A stretch of DNA of 64,000 nt, taken from positions 54,216 through 118,215 of the forward strand of contig NZ_VSSR01000052.1 in the NCBI RefSeq assembly GCF_008123515.1, read 5' to 3'. The notes under the pieces are model-generated. The model ran no database searches. It was not told the DNA's origin and saw only the letters and a list, made by a program, of their open reading frames with translations. Positions 46,830 through 54,722 of the stretch are shown here, piece by piece. Source of the stretch: Bradyrhizobium cytisi (GTDB lineage: Bacteria; Pseudomonadota; Alphaproteobacteria; Rhizobiales; Xanthobacteraceae). The position numbers and the translations under genes were made by a program. Each line of letters opens with the position of its first letter. Position 1 is the stretch's first letter.

Positions 46830-47294
46830 TCAGCGGCCGCTCAGATCGAGTGTCAGAAACAGGCTGTTGGGGTCCTCGACATAGCCCTCGAACGGGCCGC
46901 AAGGCACGAAACCGTGCGCCTGATAGAGCGCGTGCGCGGGCTTGAAATAGTCCCACGAGCCGGTCTCGAGGCTCAACCGCTTGATGTCGCGCTTGCGCGC
47001 CTCGGCGATGATGTGGCGGAGCATCAGACCACCAAAGCCGCGCCGGCGCGTGGTCTGGAGCGTGTGCATCGACTTCACCTCGCCGTGGTCGGCCGAGAGC
47101 GTCTTCAGCGCACCGGTCGCGACCAGCGTCTCGCCGTCCCAGCCGGTTCAGAACGCGACGTCGCTGGCGCGAAGCCCGGCGAGATCGAGCGCATGCGCGC
47201 TGCCCGGCGCGGTTTGCGCCCGCGCCGCCGCAACGTGGTGGTCGAGCAGCGCGACGACGCGCGGATCGAAGGTGTCGCCAATGCGGATCTGCAT
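46830..47294 (-). pseudogene. GNAT acetyltransferase gene with in-frame TGA
   Basis: The frame from ATG 47294 (MQIRIGDTFDP) to the stop at 46830 encodes one 154-residue GNAT protein except for TGA at 47148-47150, codon 49. The residues on both sides match one family (ASDVAF, then TGWDGETLVATGALK, then GEVKSMHTLQTTRRRGFG for the acetyl-CoA pyrophosphate loop). TGG (Trp) to TGA is the simplest change, because homologues usually have an aromatic there. It follows the XRE-cupin gene by ten bases. It may be a true pseudogene, or a sequence error. A reinitiating downstream fragment could begin at 47078, but would lack the N-terminal strands. Confidence 0.85.
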
Positions 47295-47304
47295 CGTCAG
47301 GGTC

Positions 47305-47886
47305 TCACATCTTCCCGTAGGAGGTGCCGCGCCGCGTGATGATGACGTAGCGCGCATCCTGCTTGGTTTCGTTCTCGAAGGTCACCGCGCGCATGACGTC
47401 GAAGTCGAAGCAGTCGCCCTCGCGCAGGCGCACGGCTTTGGCGTCGATATGCACGCAGACCGCGCCCTCCAGCATCAGCAGTTGCTGGGTGAAAGCGTTG
47501 CGGCCCCAGGGGCTGTAGGACACGCGCGCGCCGGCCGGCAGGTCGACGACGATGATCTCGATGCCGCTCGCCGCATCGGCCGGCGAGGCATGGCGCCGCC
47601 GGTAGCCGCTGTCGGGATCGCGCCATTGCGGCTGGTCGGCAAGCCGCGTCAGCCGCTCCGGCGGCTTCTCCGAGAGCGCGACGACGTCGCTGAGCGAGAC
47701 GTCGAGCGCCGCACAGAGCTTGCTCAGCAGCGCCGCCGTGGCACTGCTCTGCGCCCGCTCCACCCGCCCGATCATGGCCCGGCTGACACCGGAGCGGCTG
47801 GCGAGTTCGTTCAAGGTCATGCCGGCCTGCGTCCTCAAGGTCTTCAAGCGCCGACCGATCGCCCTGTCGAGTTTTTGCTGGTCCAT
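47305..47886 (-). CDS. XRE family regulator with cupin domain
   Basis: A 193-residue protein. Residues 7-62 form a helix-turn-helix (LDRAIGRRLKTLRTQAGMTLNELASRSGVSRAMIGRVE shortened here to its key residues LKTLR, SGVSRAMIG), and residues about 115-188 a cupin (VVDLPAGARVSYSPWGRNAF, LREGDCFDFD). This architecture belongs to small-ligand-sensing repressors such as PuuR/SutR types. The GNAT gene follows by ten bases, a common pairing; with that gene broken, the regulator may have lost its partner. The ATG at 47886 is the first with the conserved helix-turn-helix. Confidence 0.9.
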   Translation of the reverse strand: MDQQKLDRAIGRRLKTLRTQAGMTLNELASRSGVSRAMIGRVERAQSSATAALLSKLCAALDVSLSDVVALSEKPPERLTRLADQPQWRDPDSGYRRRHASPADAASGIEIIVVDLPAGARVSYSPWGRNAFTQQLLMLEGAVCVHIDAKAVRLREGDCFDFDVMRAVTFENETKQDARYVIITRRGTSYGKM

Positions 47887-48049
47887 GGCCTCATCCGAAC
47901 ATCGCCCGGCACATGGACCGCATCCGCCGGGCGGGAGGAGATTAGGCCGGAGGAGCGGCGCGTGCCGGGAGCGAAGGGCTAATATATTGGAATTTTTGCG
48001 CGCCGCGCGGCAAGGTTTGCGGCCTCGGTCAAAGCAGAGCCGAAATTCG

Positions 48050-51000
48050 CTAAACAAGAAAATCCGACGCCGCGCCGTGGACCTGCGGGATCAGGGATCC
48101 AGGTGCTAGGTGAAGCGTCATTGCATGATGGTCCGCATCGGTCAGTGTCAAAACATCGGTCTGATAGTTGAGGGCCACGTTCACCTTGGTATCGAAGCCA
48201 TCCAGCACCAGCGTCGCGCCTGGCGTATAGTTTGCAATGACACCCGATGTTTGTTTGGCATCGGGCCCGAATACAAATGAATCCCTACCAGTCAGAACGA
48301 CATTGCTGCTGAGATTACCAGCGACCGCCAGCGTCCCGTCGCTGACGTAGACAGTTCCAGTCCCGCTCAAACCATCGACCTTGAGCACGCCACTATCCAG
48401 GACAGTGCCGTTGTTGACGAGGTTGCCTGAGACATCCACCTCACTGCCGGCGCGGACATCGACGAGGCCGTTACTTGTCAAACCGTTCCTGAAGTCGATC
48501 GCGCCGCCCTGATCGGCGGTGATCGTAGCAAATCCGTTGAGAACGGCGTCGTCGAAACTGAGCGAGGCGTGCGTGGCTTCGATCAGGCCGTTGTTGGTGA
48601 CGGAATTGCCGGTGTTCACTTCAAGCGGTTGAGACCCGTTCGCATCGAGCGTGCCGGCGAAGCCGATATTCAAAGTGAGGCCATGGTCGCCGTTCCCGAT
48701 CGTGCCGGCGCCATCGATCGTGCCGCCCTCAAGGTCGAGCGTGTGATGCGCACTGCTGTTCAGGATCACAGAGCCCGGATCGAGCTTGATCTCGCCGTTG
48801 CCGATGACGACGATGTCACCGGTCAAGACAGTTTTGGTGGCATTGAAGAGCTCGATCTTGCCGCCGTTGTTCAACAGGCCGCCGACGTTCAGAACGCTTC
48901 CGGCACTGTCGTCAAACACGGCGCCAGCATTAAGCGTCACGTTGTTGAAGGTGTTGGTGCTGCCTGCAACGGATTCGATAAGCGCGCCGGATGCCGCATC
49001 GAGCGAAATCCCGTCGAGATGCACATTGTCGAAGGTGATGGTGCCGCCATGGGCGACGATCACACCGAGGGAACCGCCGAAGATGATATCGTTCGCGAGC
49101 GCGAGGGTCGCCTGGGTTTCGTTCAGCGAACCGAGATCACTGATCAGGCTGTTGCTAATGACACCGCTGCTGCCGGTCTCATGCAGATTCCCGCTCACGC
49201 CGATACTGATCGTTGCCCCATCGATCGATGCGAAGCCCGTCGAGCCCGTGACAATCAGAAATCCGCCGGAAGCGGTGTCATTCACGTCAGTGACCGTGAT
49301 CGCGAGGTTCTTTGTGGTGATTTTCTCCCCGTCGCTGACAGCTACGGTGACGTCATAGACATTGTCGTGGTTTGCGTCTTTCGGCGCTTCGAAGTCGGGC
49401 GCAGACTTGAACGTCACATCGCCTGTCACCGACACGTTGAACAGAGCCGCATCGGCACCGGATAGCGAATAGGTCGGCGCGGGGCTGTCGACGTCGGTCG
49501 CCGCGACGTGGTAGGTGACATCAGTGCCATTCTCCGCGAAGGTTGCCGTCGCGCCCGAGCCGATCACGGGCGCATCATCGATTCCTGTCAGCGTCACGGT
49601 GACGCTCTGTGTCGCGGAACCGCCGTGACCGTCGTCGAGGGTCAAGGTGAAGGCGTCGGTATGGGTCCGTCCGGCCGCGAGCGGAGCGATGTTGGCGTGA
49701 AAGACATCATAGCTCCACGTCACCTTGCCATCGGCATCGTCGACCGTGGCCGTGAGTGTGCCGAGATCGCCGCTTTGCGATGCCACCGAGATCGTGTGAG
49801 TGTCGGTCTTGTCCGCGTCGGTAAAAAACGCCGCCCCCGATGTCGAAACATGGGCGGCGCCATTGTCCGTCAGCTTCGCTTCGGTGACGGACGGCGGAGC
49901 AATATCCTTCACATATATGTCCTCAGTGCCATTGGTATCGCCCGGCACGAGATTGCTGGCTGAAGATTCGAATACCAACTTGGTGCCATCAGACGAGAAC
50001 ACGGGAGCTTGGCTGTAGCCGTTTGCCTGCGCGCCGCTCGCGTTGGTCGAGACAATCTTGACGGTGCCGGTGATCAGGTCCTTCACATAAATCTCATAGC
50101 CATTGACACCCGGCACGAGATTGTCGGCGAAGGAATAGAACGCAATCTTCGTACCATCAGGCGAGAACACGGGTTTCTGGGCTTCGCCGTTGTCCTGCGG
50201 AGCTCCGTCGGCGTTGGCCGATACCAACGTGACCACGCCTGTGGTCAGATCTTTGATGACAATGTTGCCGATTCCGATATTGGAACTCCCCGGCACAAGA
50301 TTATCGGCAAAGGTATAGAACGCCACCTTGGTGCCATCAGGCGAGAACACCGGGTCGTAGCTGCCGCCATTCCCATGAACGCCGCTGGCGCTGTCCGACA
50401 CCAGTGTGGTGACCCCGCTGGCAAGATCCTTGATGTAGATATCGTTGATGGCGCCACCTCCTGTGGTGGACCCGAACACGATCTTGGTGCCATCGGGCGA
50501 GAACGAGGGGGCGAAGGTAAAGCCATTCTGATCCCCGCCGCTGCCGTCTCCCCCGTTGTACGGACTGGCCCCCACGAGCGTTATCGCGCCAGTGGTCAAG
50601 TCCTTCACGAAGATGTCGCGCACATGGTCGGTATCGCCCGGCACGAGATTGTCGGCATCGGAATAGAACGCAACCTTGGTGCCGTCAGGCGAGAATATCG
50701 GGTTGGTGCTCTGGAAGCCGTCCGCCTGCGCCCCGCTGGCATTGGTCGACACGCGCGTGATGGCGCCGGTCGTCAGGTCCTTCACGAAGATGTCGTAAGC
50801 ACCATTGGTATCGCCCGGCACCAAATTGTCGGAAGCAGACGCGAACGCCAGCCTGGTACCATCGGGCGAAAAAACCGGCTGGTAGCTCCAGCTATCCCCC
50901 TGTACCCCGCTGGCGCTGGTCGACAGGAGCGTGATGGCGCCAGTCGTCAGGTCCTTCACGAAGACGTCGGGTTGACCGTTGGTATCGCCGGGCACCAGAT

Positions 51001-51160
51001 TGTCGGCATAGGATTCGAACGCCACTTTCGTGCCGTCGGGCGAGAACACGGGCTGGTGACTTTGGCCATCCGCCTGCGCCCCGGTTGCGCCGGTCGACAC
51101 GCGCGTGACGGAACCGTCGCTGCCACCATCGGCGGTGAAAACAGGTGCTGAGTTTGTCAT
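48050..51160 (-). CDS. Propeller-VCBS-cadherin adhesin-like protein
   Basis: A 1036-residue protein. Residues about 15-420 hold seven PD40/TolB-like repeats of roughly 58 residues (motif PVFSPDGTK...DNLVPGDTNG...DIFVKDLTTG), a count that would close a seven-bladed beta-propeller. A VCBS-like domain follows at about 425-520 (FTDADKTDTHTISVA, TLTLDDGHGGSATQ) and a cadherin-like domain at about 525-635 (TFAENGTDVTYHV, VSDGEKITTKNLAITVTDVND). The rest is beta-helix-like (GTISFDNVHLDG-type, GLLNNGGKIELFN). No signal peptide and no clear RTX nonapeptides are visible. Type I export is likely by family analogy. ATG at 51160 follows GGAGGC. Confidence 0.85.
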   Translation of the reverse strand: MTNSAPVFTADGGSDGSVTRVSTGATGAQADGQSHQPVFSPDGTKVAFESYADNLVPGDTNGQPDVFVKDLTTGAITLLSTSASGVQGDSWSYQPVFSPDGTRLAFASASDNLVPGDTNGAYDIFVKDLTTGAITRVSTNASGAQADGFQSTNPIFSPDGTKVAFYSDADNLVPGDTDHVRDIFVKDLTTGAITLVGASPYNGGDGSGGDQNGFTFAPSFSPDGTKIVFGSTTGGGAINDIYIKDLASGVTTLVSDSASGVHGNGGSYDPVFSPDGTKVAFYTFADNLVPGSSNIGIGNIVIKDLTTGVVTLVSANADGAPQDNGEAQKPVFSPDGTKIAFYSFADNLVPGVNGYEIYVKDLITGTVKIVSTNASGAQANGYSQAPVFSSDGTKLVFESSASNLVPGDTNGTEDIYVKDIAPPSVTEAKLTDNGAAHVSTSGAAFFTDADKTDTHTISVASQSGDLGTLTATVDDADGKVTWSYDVFHANIAPLAAGRTHTDAFTLTLDDGHGGSATQSVTVTLTGIDDAPVIGSGATATFAENGTDVTYHVAATDVDSPAPTYSLSGADAALFNVSVTGDVTFKSAPDFEAPKDANHDNVYDVTVAVSDGEKITTKNLAITVTDVNDTASGGFLIVTGSTGFASIDGATISIGVSGNLHETGSSGVISNSLISDLGSLNETQATLALANDIIFGGSLGVIVAHGGTITFDNVHLDGISLDAASGALIESVAGSTNTFNNVTLNAGAVFDDSAGSVLNVGGLLNNGGKIELFNATKTVLTGDIVVIGNGEIKLDPGSVILNSSAHHTLDLEGGTIDGAGTIGNGDHGLTLNIGFAGTLDANGSQPLEVNTGNSVTNNGLIEATHASLSFDDAVLNGFATITADQGGAIDFRNGLTSNGLVDVRAGSEVDVSGNLVNNGTVLDSGVLKVDGLSGTGTVYVSDGTLAVAGNLSSNVVLTGRDSFVFGPDAKQTSGVIANYTPGATLVLDGFDTKVNVALNYQTDVLTLTDADHHAMTLHLAPGSLIPQVHGAASDFLV

Positions 51161-51163
51161 CAA

Positions 51164-51557
51164 TGCCTCCGTTTGCCCGACAACAGGCCGGACCCGAATG
51201 TTTGTTCGATGATCAGAAGCAAAAACGCGGGCGCCAATAAGTCCCTGCTGACCAAACTGCCGACCAAAGCAAGCTTATTGCCCCTGAATGACGAACGCTT
51301 GATGTGGCTCGACGCATCATCGCGACAACGCTGCGACTAGTGGTGCATGACTTGCGGTATGATTCGAACGACAATGCCCACTCGCGAGCAGGCCATCGAA
51401 ACTACCGCTTCGATCGGCTACTTTATCTGTCGCGTCTTGGTGCCGCCTAGTTCCTCTGGGGGCCTTGGCCGCAAGGCTCGGCTCAACCTCTACGGTACTT
51501 CCGCATAGCAATCGTCGCCAAAGATCCAGCGAAGTGCACCAAGTTCCGGCAAAGCGT
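51164..51557. other. Gene-free spacer between adhesin-like gene and tRNA-Gly
   Basis: Nothing coding is supported. Composition is lower in GC than the flanks. Short frames lack ribosome sites. It probably holds the promoter of the large minus-strand gene. Confidence 0.4.
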
Positions 51558-51631
51558 TGGAGCGGGCGAAGGGAATCGAACCCTCGTATGCAGCTTGGGA
51601 AGCTGCCGTTCTACCATTGAACTACGCCCGC
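51558..51631 (-). tRNA. tRNA-Gly (anticodon CCC), CCA encoded
   Basis: On the minus strand the gene reads GCGGGCG (acceptor), TAGTTCAATGGTAGAACG (D arm), stem GCAGC-loop TTCCCAA-GCTGC with anticodon CCC, then AGGGTTCGATTCCCT for the T arm, CGCCCGC, discriminator T and CCA. All four stems pair. The 74 bases include CCA at 51558-51560. Confidence 0.95.
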
Positions 51632-51806
51632 GGATGCGCGTGTCCCGCGTCCGTCCTGATTAGCCGAGACGGTGTCCGGCGCCAAGCGCTTTGGCGCGTC
51701 AGGCCGGACGGTTGTTAACGTCCTGGTAAGATTCCAGGTGCGCCGGATTGTGGCGGTGTTATGATCGCTGCCGGGTTGAGGAACGTACAGCGTGTGGGGC
51801 GTGCGC

Positions 51807-52385
51807 ATGGTGGGGCGTGCTTACGCGATATTCGGCACGGCCATAGGCCGTTGCGGCATCGTCTGGAGCAATTCCGGCGTCGTGGCCGTGCAATTGCCGG
51901 AGGTGCGGGAGATCGACACCCGCCGCCGGATTTTTCAGGTCCATCCCGAGGCGCGCGAGCAGGCGGTCCCGCTCAACACCGAGCTTGCGATCGAGGGCAT
52001 CCTGACCTTGCTGCAGGGCAGTGATCCCGACTTTTCCGACGTCAGCCTGGACGCCGGCGGCGTGCCCGCCTTCGACCGGCGGGTCTACGAATATGCCTGC
52101 ACCATCCCGCGCGGGGAGACGCGCACCTATCACGAGATCGCCAAGGCACTGGGCGCTTCGGGCGCCGCGCATTCGGTGGCGCAGGCGATCTCCCGGAATC
52201 CCTACATGATCATCGTGCCTTGCCACCGGGTGATCGAGGCCGGCGGCTATGCCGACAGGATCTCGCCTTACGGCGGGGTGATCTCCAAGCGGCGGCTGCT
52301 GGCGCTTGAGGGCGCTCATCCGATCGCCAGCAAGACGCTGTTCGAGGTGCTGCTGCCCGTTGCCCCGCCGCGCTCACCCACCTAG
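51807..52385 (+). CDS. ogt: Methylated-DNA--protein-cysteine methyltransferase (O6-alkylguanine type)
   Basis: A 192-residue direct-reversal DNA repair protein. The acceptor cysteine lies in IVPCHRVIEAG (Cys139), followed by YGGVISKRRLLALEG. The helix normally carrying the nucleotide-flipping arginine (AARAVG type) reads AAHSVAQA, so that arginine appears to be replaced by histidine. The start is ATG at 51807; GTG at 51792 is possible. An AraC gene follows by nine bases, recalling Ada-like pairings, but the AraC has no methyl-acceptor domain. Confidence 0.9.
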   Translation: MVGRAYAIFGTAIGRCGIVWSNSGVVAVQLPEVREIDTRRRIFQVHPEAREQAVPLNTELAIEGILTLLQGSDPDFSDVSLDAGGVPAFDRRVYEYACTIPRGETRTYHEIAKALGASGAAHSVAQAISRNPYMIIVPCHRVIEAGGYADRISPYGGVISKRRLLALEGAHPIASKTLFEVLLPVAPPRSPT

Positions 52386-52394
52386 ATAGGTGCG

Positions 52395-53234
52395 ATGGAT
52401 GCGACCACGCTGCTGACGTCACAAGCGATGACGGTCTCCGAGTTTCGCTGCGACGCGGGACCGGGCGACAAGCCGTTTGCCGAGTGCCGCACCGGTCATT
52501 CCATCGCCTATGTCCGCTCCGGGAGCTTCGGCTGCCATTGCCGCGCCGGCTTCTTCGAGCTGGTGGCGGGATCGCTGCTGGTCGGCGCGCCCGGCGACGA
52601 ATATACCTGCACGCATGAGCATGTCTGCGGCGACGTCTGCCTGTCGTTCTTCTTCAGCGAGGAGCTGGTCGAGGCGCTCGGCGGGCGACGCGAGACGTGG
52701 CAGGTCGGCGCGACGCCGCCGCTGCCCGAGCTGATGGTGCTGGGCGAGCTCGCCCAGACGGCGGCAGATGGCAACAGCGACCTCGGCCTCGACGAGATCG
52801 GCCAGATCCTCGCCGGCCGCTTTGTCGATATGGTCTCGGGCAAGCCGCGCAAGCCGGCTACGCCGACCACACGCGACCGCCGCCGCGCGGTCGAGGCGGC
52901 ATTGTGGATCGACGACAACTCGCATGCCGAGATCGACCTCGAACAGGCCGCGCGTCTCGCCGATCTGAGCCCGTTCCATTTCCTGCGGCTGTTCTCCAAC
53001 GTGCTCGGCGTCACCCCGCATCAATATCTGGTGCGCTCGCGTCTGCGGCACGCGGCGCGCCTGCTCGCTGACGACGACATCGCGGTCACCGACATCGCCT
53101 ATGACGTCGGCTTCGGCGACCTCTCCAACTTCGTCCGCACGTTTCATCGCGCCGCGGGCGTGTCGCCGACCAAGTTCCGGCAGGCTGCGAAGGGCGAGCG
53201 CAAGATTCTCCAAGAGCGGCTTGCCCTCAACTGA
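52395..53234 (+). CDS. AraC family transcriptional regulator
   Basis: A 279-residue protein with a cupin-like N-terminal domain (about 10-150: IAYVRSGSFGCHCRAGFFEL, LLVGAPGDEYTCTHEH) and a C-terminal double helix-turn-helix at about 170-270 (DLEQAARLADLSPFHFLRLF, YDVGFGDLSNFVRTFHRAAGVSPTKFR). It lies between the alkyltransferase gene and a VOC gene and may control the downstream small genes. Two cysteine-rich patches near residues 45-80 are notable but no metal site is proven. Confidence 0.9.
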   Translation: MDATTLLTSQAMTVSEFRCDAGPGDKPFAECRTGHSIAYVRSGSFGCHCRAGFFELVAGSLLVGAPGDEYTCTHEHVCGDVCLSFFFSEELVEALGGRRETWQVGATPPLPELMVLGELAQTAADGNSDLGLDEIGQILAGRFVDMVSGKPRKPATPTTRDRRRAVEAALWIDDNSHAEIDLEQAARLADLSPFHFLRLFSNVLGVTPHQYLVRSRLRHAARLLADDDIAVTDIAYDVGFGDLSNFVRTFHRAAGVSPTKFRQAAKGERKILQERLALN

Positions 53235-53290
53235 CTAGGGTCGTCTCCGGCGCGCGCCACCACGCGGCGCGCTTTGCAATGGAGATGACC

Positions 53291-53650
53291 ATGTACGACC
53301 ATATCGGACTGCGGGTTGCCGACCTCGACGCCGCCACGCGCTTCTACACGGCGGTGCTGACGCCGCTCGGTTATGTCCTGTGCTCGAGCGGCGACGGCTA
53401 TGCCGGGTTCGGGCCGAAGGGCGAGCCCGCGCTCTGGCTGCACCTGAACAAGGGCCGCAAGGCAGACGGCGCGCATATCGCGTTTCGCGCCGGGGATCAC
53501 GATGCGGTAAAGGCGTTTCACAGCGAAGGCCTGAAGAGCGGCGGCCGCGACAACGGCGGCGCCGGGCCGCGCAAGGATTACAGCCCGACCTATTACGCGG
53601 CGTTTTTGATCGACCCTGATGGCAACAATGTCGAGGCGGTTTGCGTGTGA
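53291..53650 (+). CDS. VOC family (glyoxalase-like) protein
   Basis: A 119-residue single-domain vicinal oxygen chelate protein. It begins MYDHIGLRVADLDAAT (first metal histidine) and ends DPDGNNVEAVC with the conserved glutamate. SPTYYAAFL and PALWLHLNKG are usual for small VOC proteins of uncharacterised substrate. ATG at 53291 is chosen because GGAGATGACC precedes it. It follows araC by 56 bases on the same strand. Confidence 0.88.
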   Translation: MYDHIGLRVADLDAATRFYTAVLTPLGYVLCSSGDGYAGFGPKGEPALWLHLNKGRKADGAHIAFRAGDHDAVKAFHSEGLKSGGRDNGGAGPRKDYSPTYYAAFLIDPDGNNVEAVCV

Positions 53651-53673
53651 ACGCTCACTGCGCACGAGATTTC

Positions 53674-53766
53674 GTAGGGTGGGCAAAGCGAAGCGTGCCC
53701 ACCAAATGTCGCGCGACGATGCCGATAAATGGTGGGCACGGCGCGTTGCGCCTTTGCCCACCCTAC
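53674..53766. repeat. Palindromic intergenic repeat, family 2, copy C
   Basis: GTAGGGTGGGCAAAG ... CTTTGCCCACCCTAC ends, inner GCGTGCCCACCA / TGGTGGGCACG. It lies between two same-strand genes. Confidence 0.88.
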
Positions 53767-53788
53767 CTTCTCAATCAAGGACACCTCC

Positions 53789-54184
53789 ATGGCCTCCATC
53801 CACAACGACGTCCCCCTCTCCGCCCCGGCCTGCAGTGTCTGGGACGCGGTGCGCGATTTCGGCGCGCTGCATCGGCGGCTGGTGCCGGGCTTTGTCACCG
53901 CTTGCCAGCTCGACGGCGATGCACGCTTCGTCACCTTCGCCAATGGCTCGGTCGCACGCGAGGTGCTGGTCGATTGCGACGACGCGCGACAACGGCTGGT
54001 CTACGCAATCAACAGCGAACGGCTGACGCATTACAGCGCCTCGGTGCAGGTGATCGCCGACGGCGAGGCGAAATGCCGCCTGGTCTGGATTATCGACATG
54101 CTGCCCAACGAGCTCGCGCCTTACGTTCAGGGGCAGACCAGGGAGGCCGTGATCGCCATGCACAAGGCCTTTCCGGCTGCGTGA
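53789..54184 (+). CDS. SRPBCC family protein
   Basis: A 131-residue START/Bet v 1-like protein (polyketide cyclase-type). Features: DVPLSAPACSVWDAVRDFGALHR, VTFANGSVAREVLVD, the strand LVYAINS, and the final long helix EAVIAMHKAFP. Such proteins bind hydrophobic ligands; no reaction can be assigned. ATG 53789 is used; upstream is a repeat. Confidence 0.85.
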   Translation: MASIHNDVPLSAPACSVWDAVRDFGALHRRLVPGFVTACQLDGDARFVTFANGSVAREVLVDCDDARQRLVYAINSERLTHYSASVQVIADGEAKCRLVWIIDMLPNELAPYVQGQTREAVIAMHKAFPAA

Positions 54185-54284
54185 TTTTTCTCACAGAGCG
54201 CCGCCGTTCTCGGCCGTAACCATGGCCGCGTGCGTCCGGTTGGCCTCGCTCTCCCGGCGGCGCCACGCACGCGAGGAGCATGCC

Positions 54285-54722
54285 ATGAGAGGTGCGGACA
54301 AGGTGATCTGCCAGGCAGCCGCCGTGCTGCTGCTTTTTTCGGCCGCGAGCACGCCGGCCAAGGCGCAGTTCCTCGGCGGCGGAGGTACCGGCGGCGAGGA
54401 AATGATGACCCAGATGGCGCCGATGCTGGAGATGATGAAGGCGAAGATGGGCAAGCGCCGCTTCGCCATGCTGATGCAAACCATGGGGCCGATGATGGGC
54501 CGCATGATGGAGAATGGCGGCGGCGGGCTCGGTGGCGTGATGGGTGGCGGCGGTATGGGCGGCGGGTTCGGCGCGCCCAATTACGGTGGCTACGCACCGA
54601 TGGGCGACGGCGATATCACGGGCATGCTGGGCGGCGGCGGCGACATGATGGCGATGATCCCGCAATTGATGCGGCTCGCCAATCTCGGCGGCGGCGGTCA
54701 TCGCCGCCACAAGCATCGCTAG
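54285..54722 (+). CDS. Methionine/glycine-rich secreted protein
   Basis: A 145-residue protein. A signal peptide (about 1-27, ICQAAAVLLLFSAASTPAKAQ) is followed by a low-complexity mature region with Met clusters (MMTQMAPMLEMMK, GPMMGRMMENG) and Gly-rich tracts (GGVMGGGGMGGGFG), ending in a His/Arg tail GHRRHKHR. No domain recognised. Met-rich periplasmic proteins often bind copper or act as redox sinks; here that is inference. GAGGAG lies 7 bases before the ATG. The stop overlaps the stop of the convergent MATE gene. Confidence 0.75.
   Translation: MRGADKVICQAAAVLLLFSAASTPAKAQFLGGGGTGGEEMMTQMAPMLEMMKAKMGKRRFAMLMQTMGPMMGRMMENGGGGLGGVMGGGGMGGGFGAPNYGGYAPMGDGDITGMLGGGGDMMAMIPQLMRLANLGGGGHRRHKHR

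Noticed and set aside
47148..47150. TGA as selenocysteine codon in the GNAT gene
   Set aside because: No SECIS-like structure is evident, and GNAT enzymes have no selenocysteine at this place; nonsense mutation is simpler.
51558..51631. tRNA-Gly as integration site of a genomic island
   Set aside because: No integrase and no matching direct repeat of the tRNA 3' end was seen nearby; neighbouring genes have normal composition.
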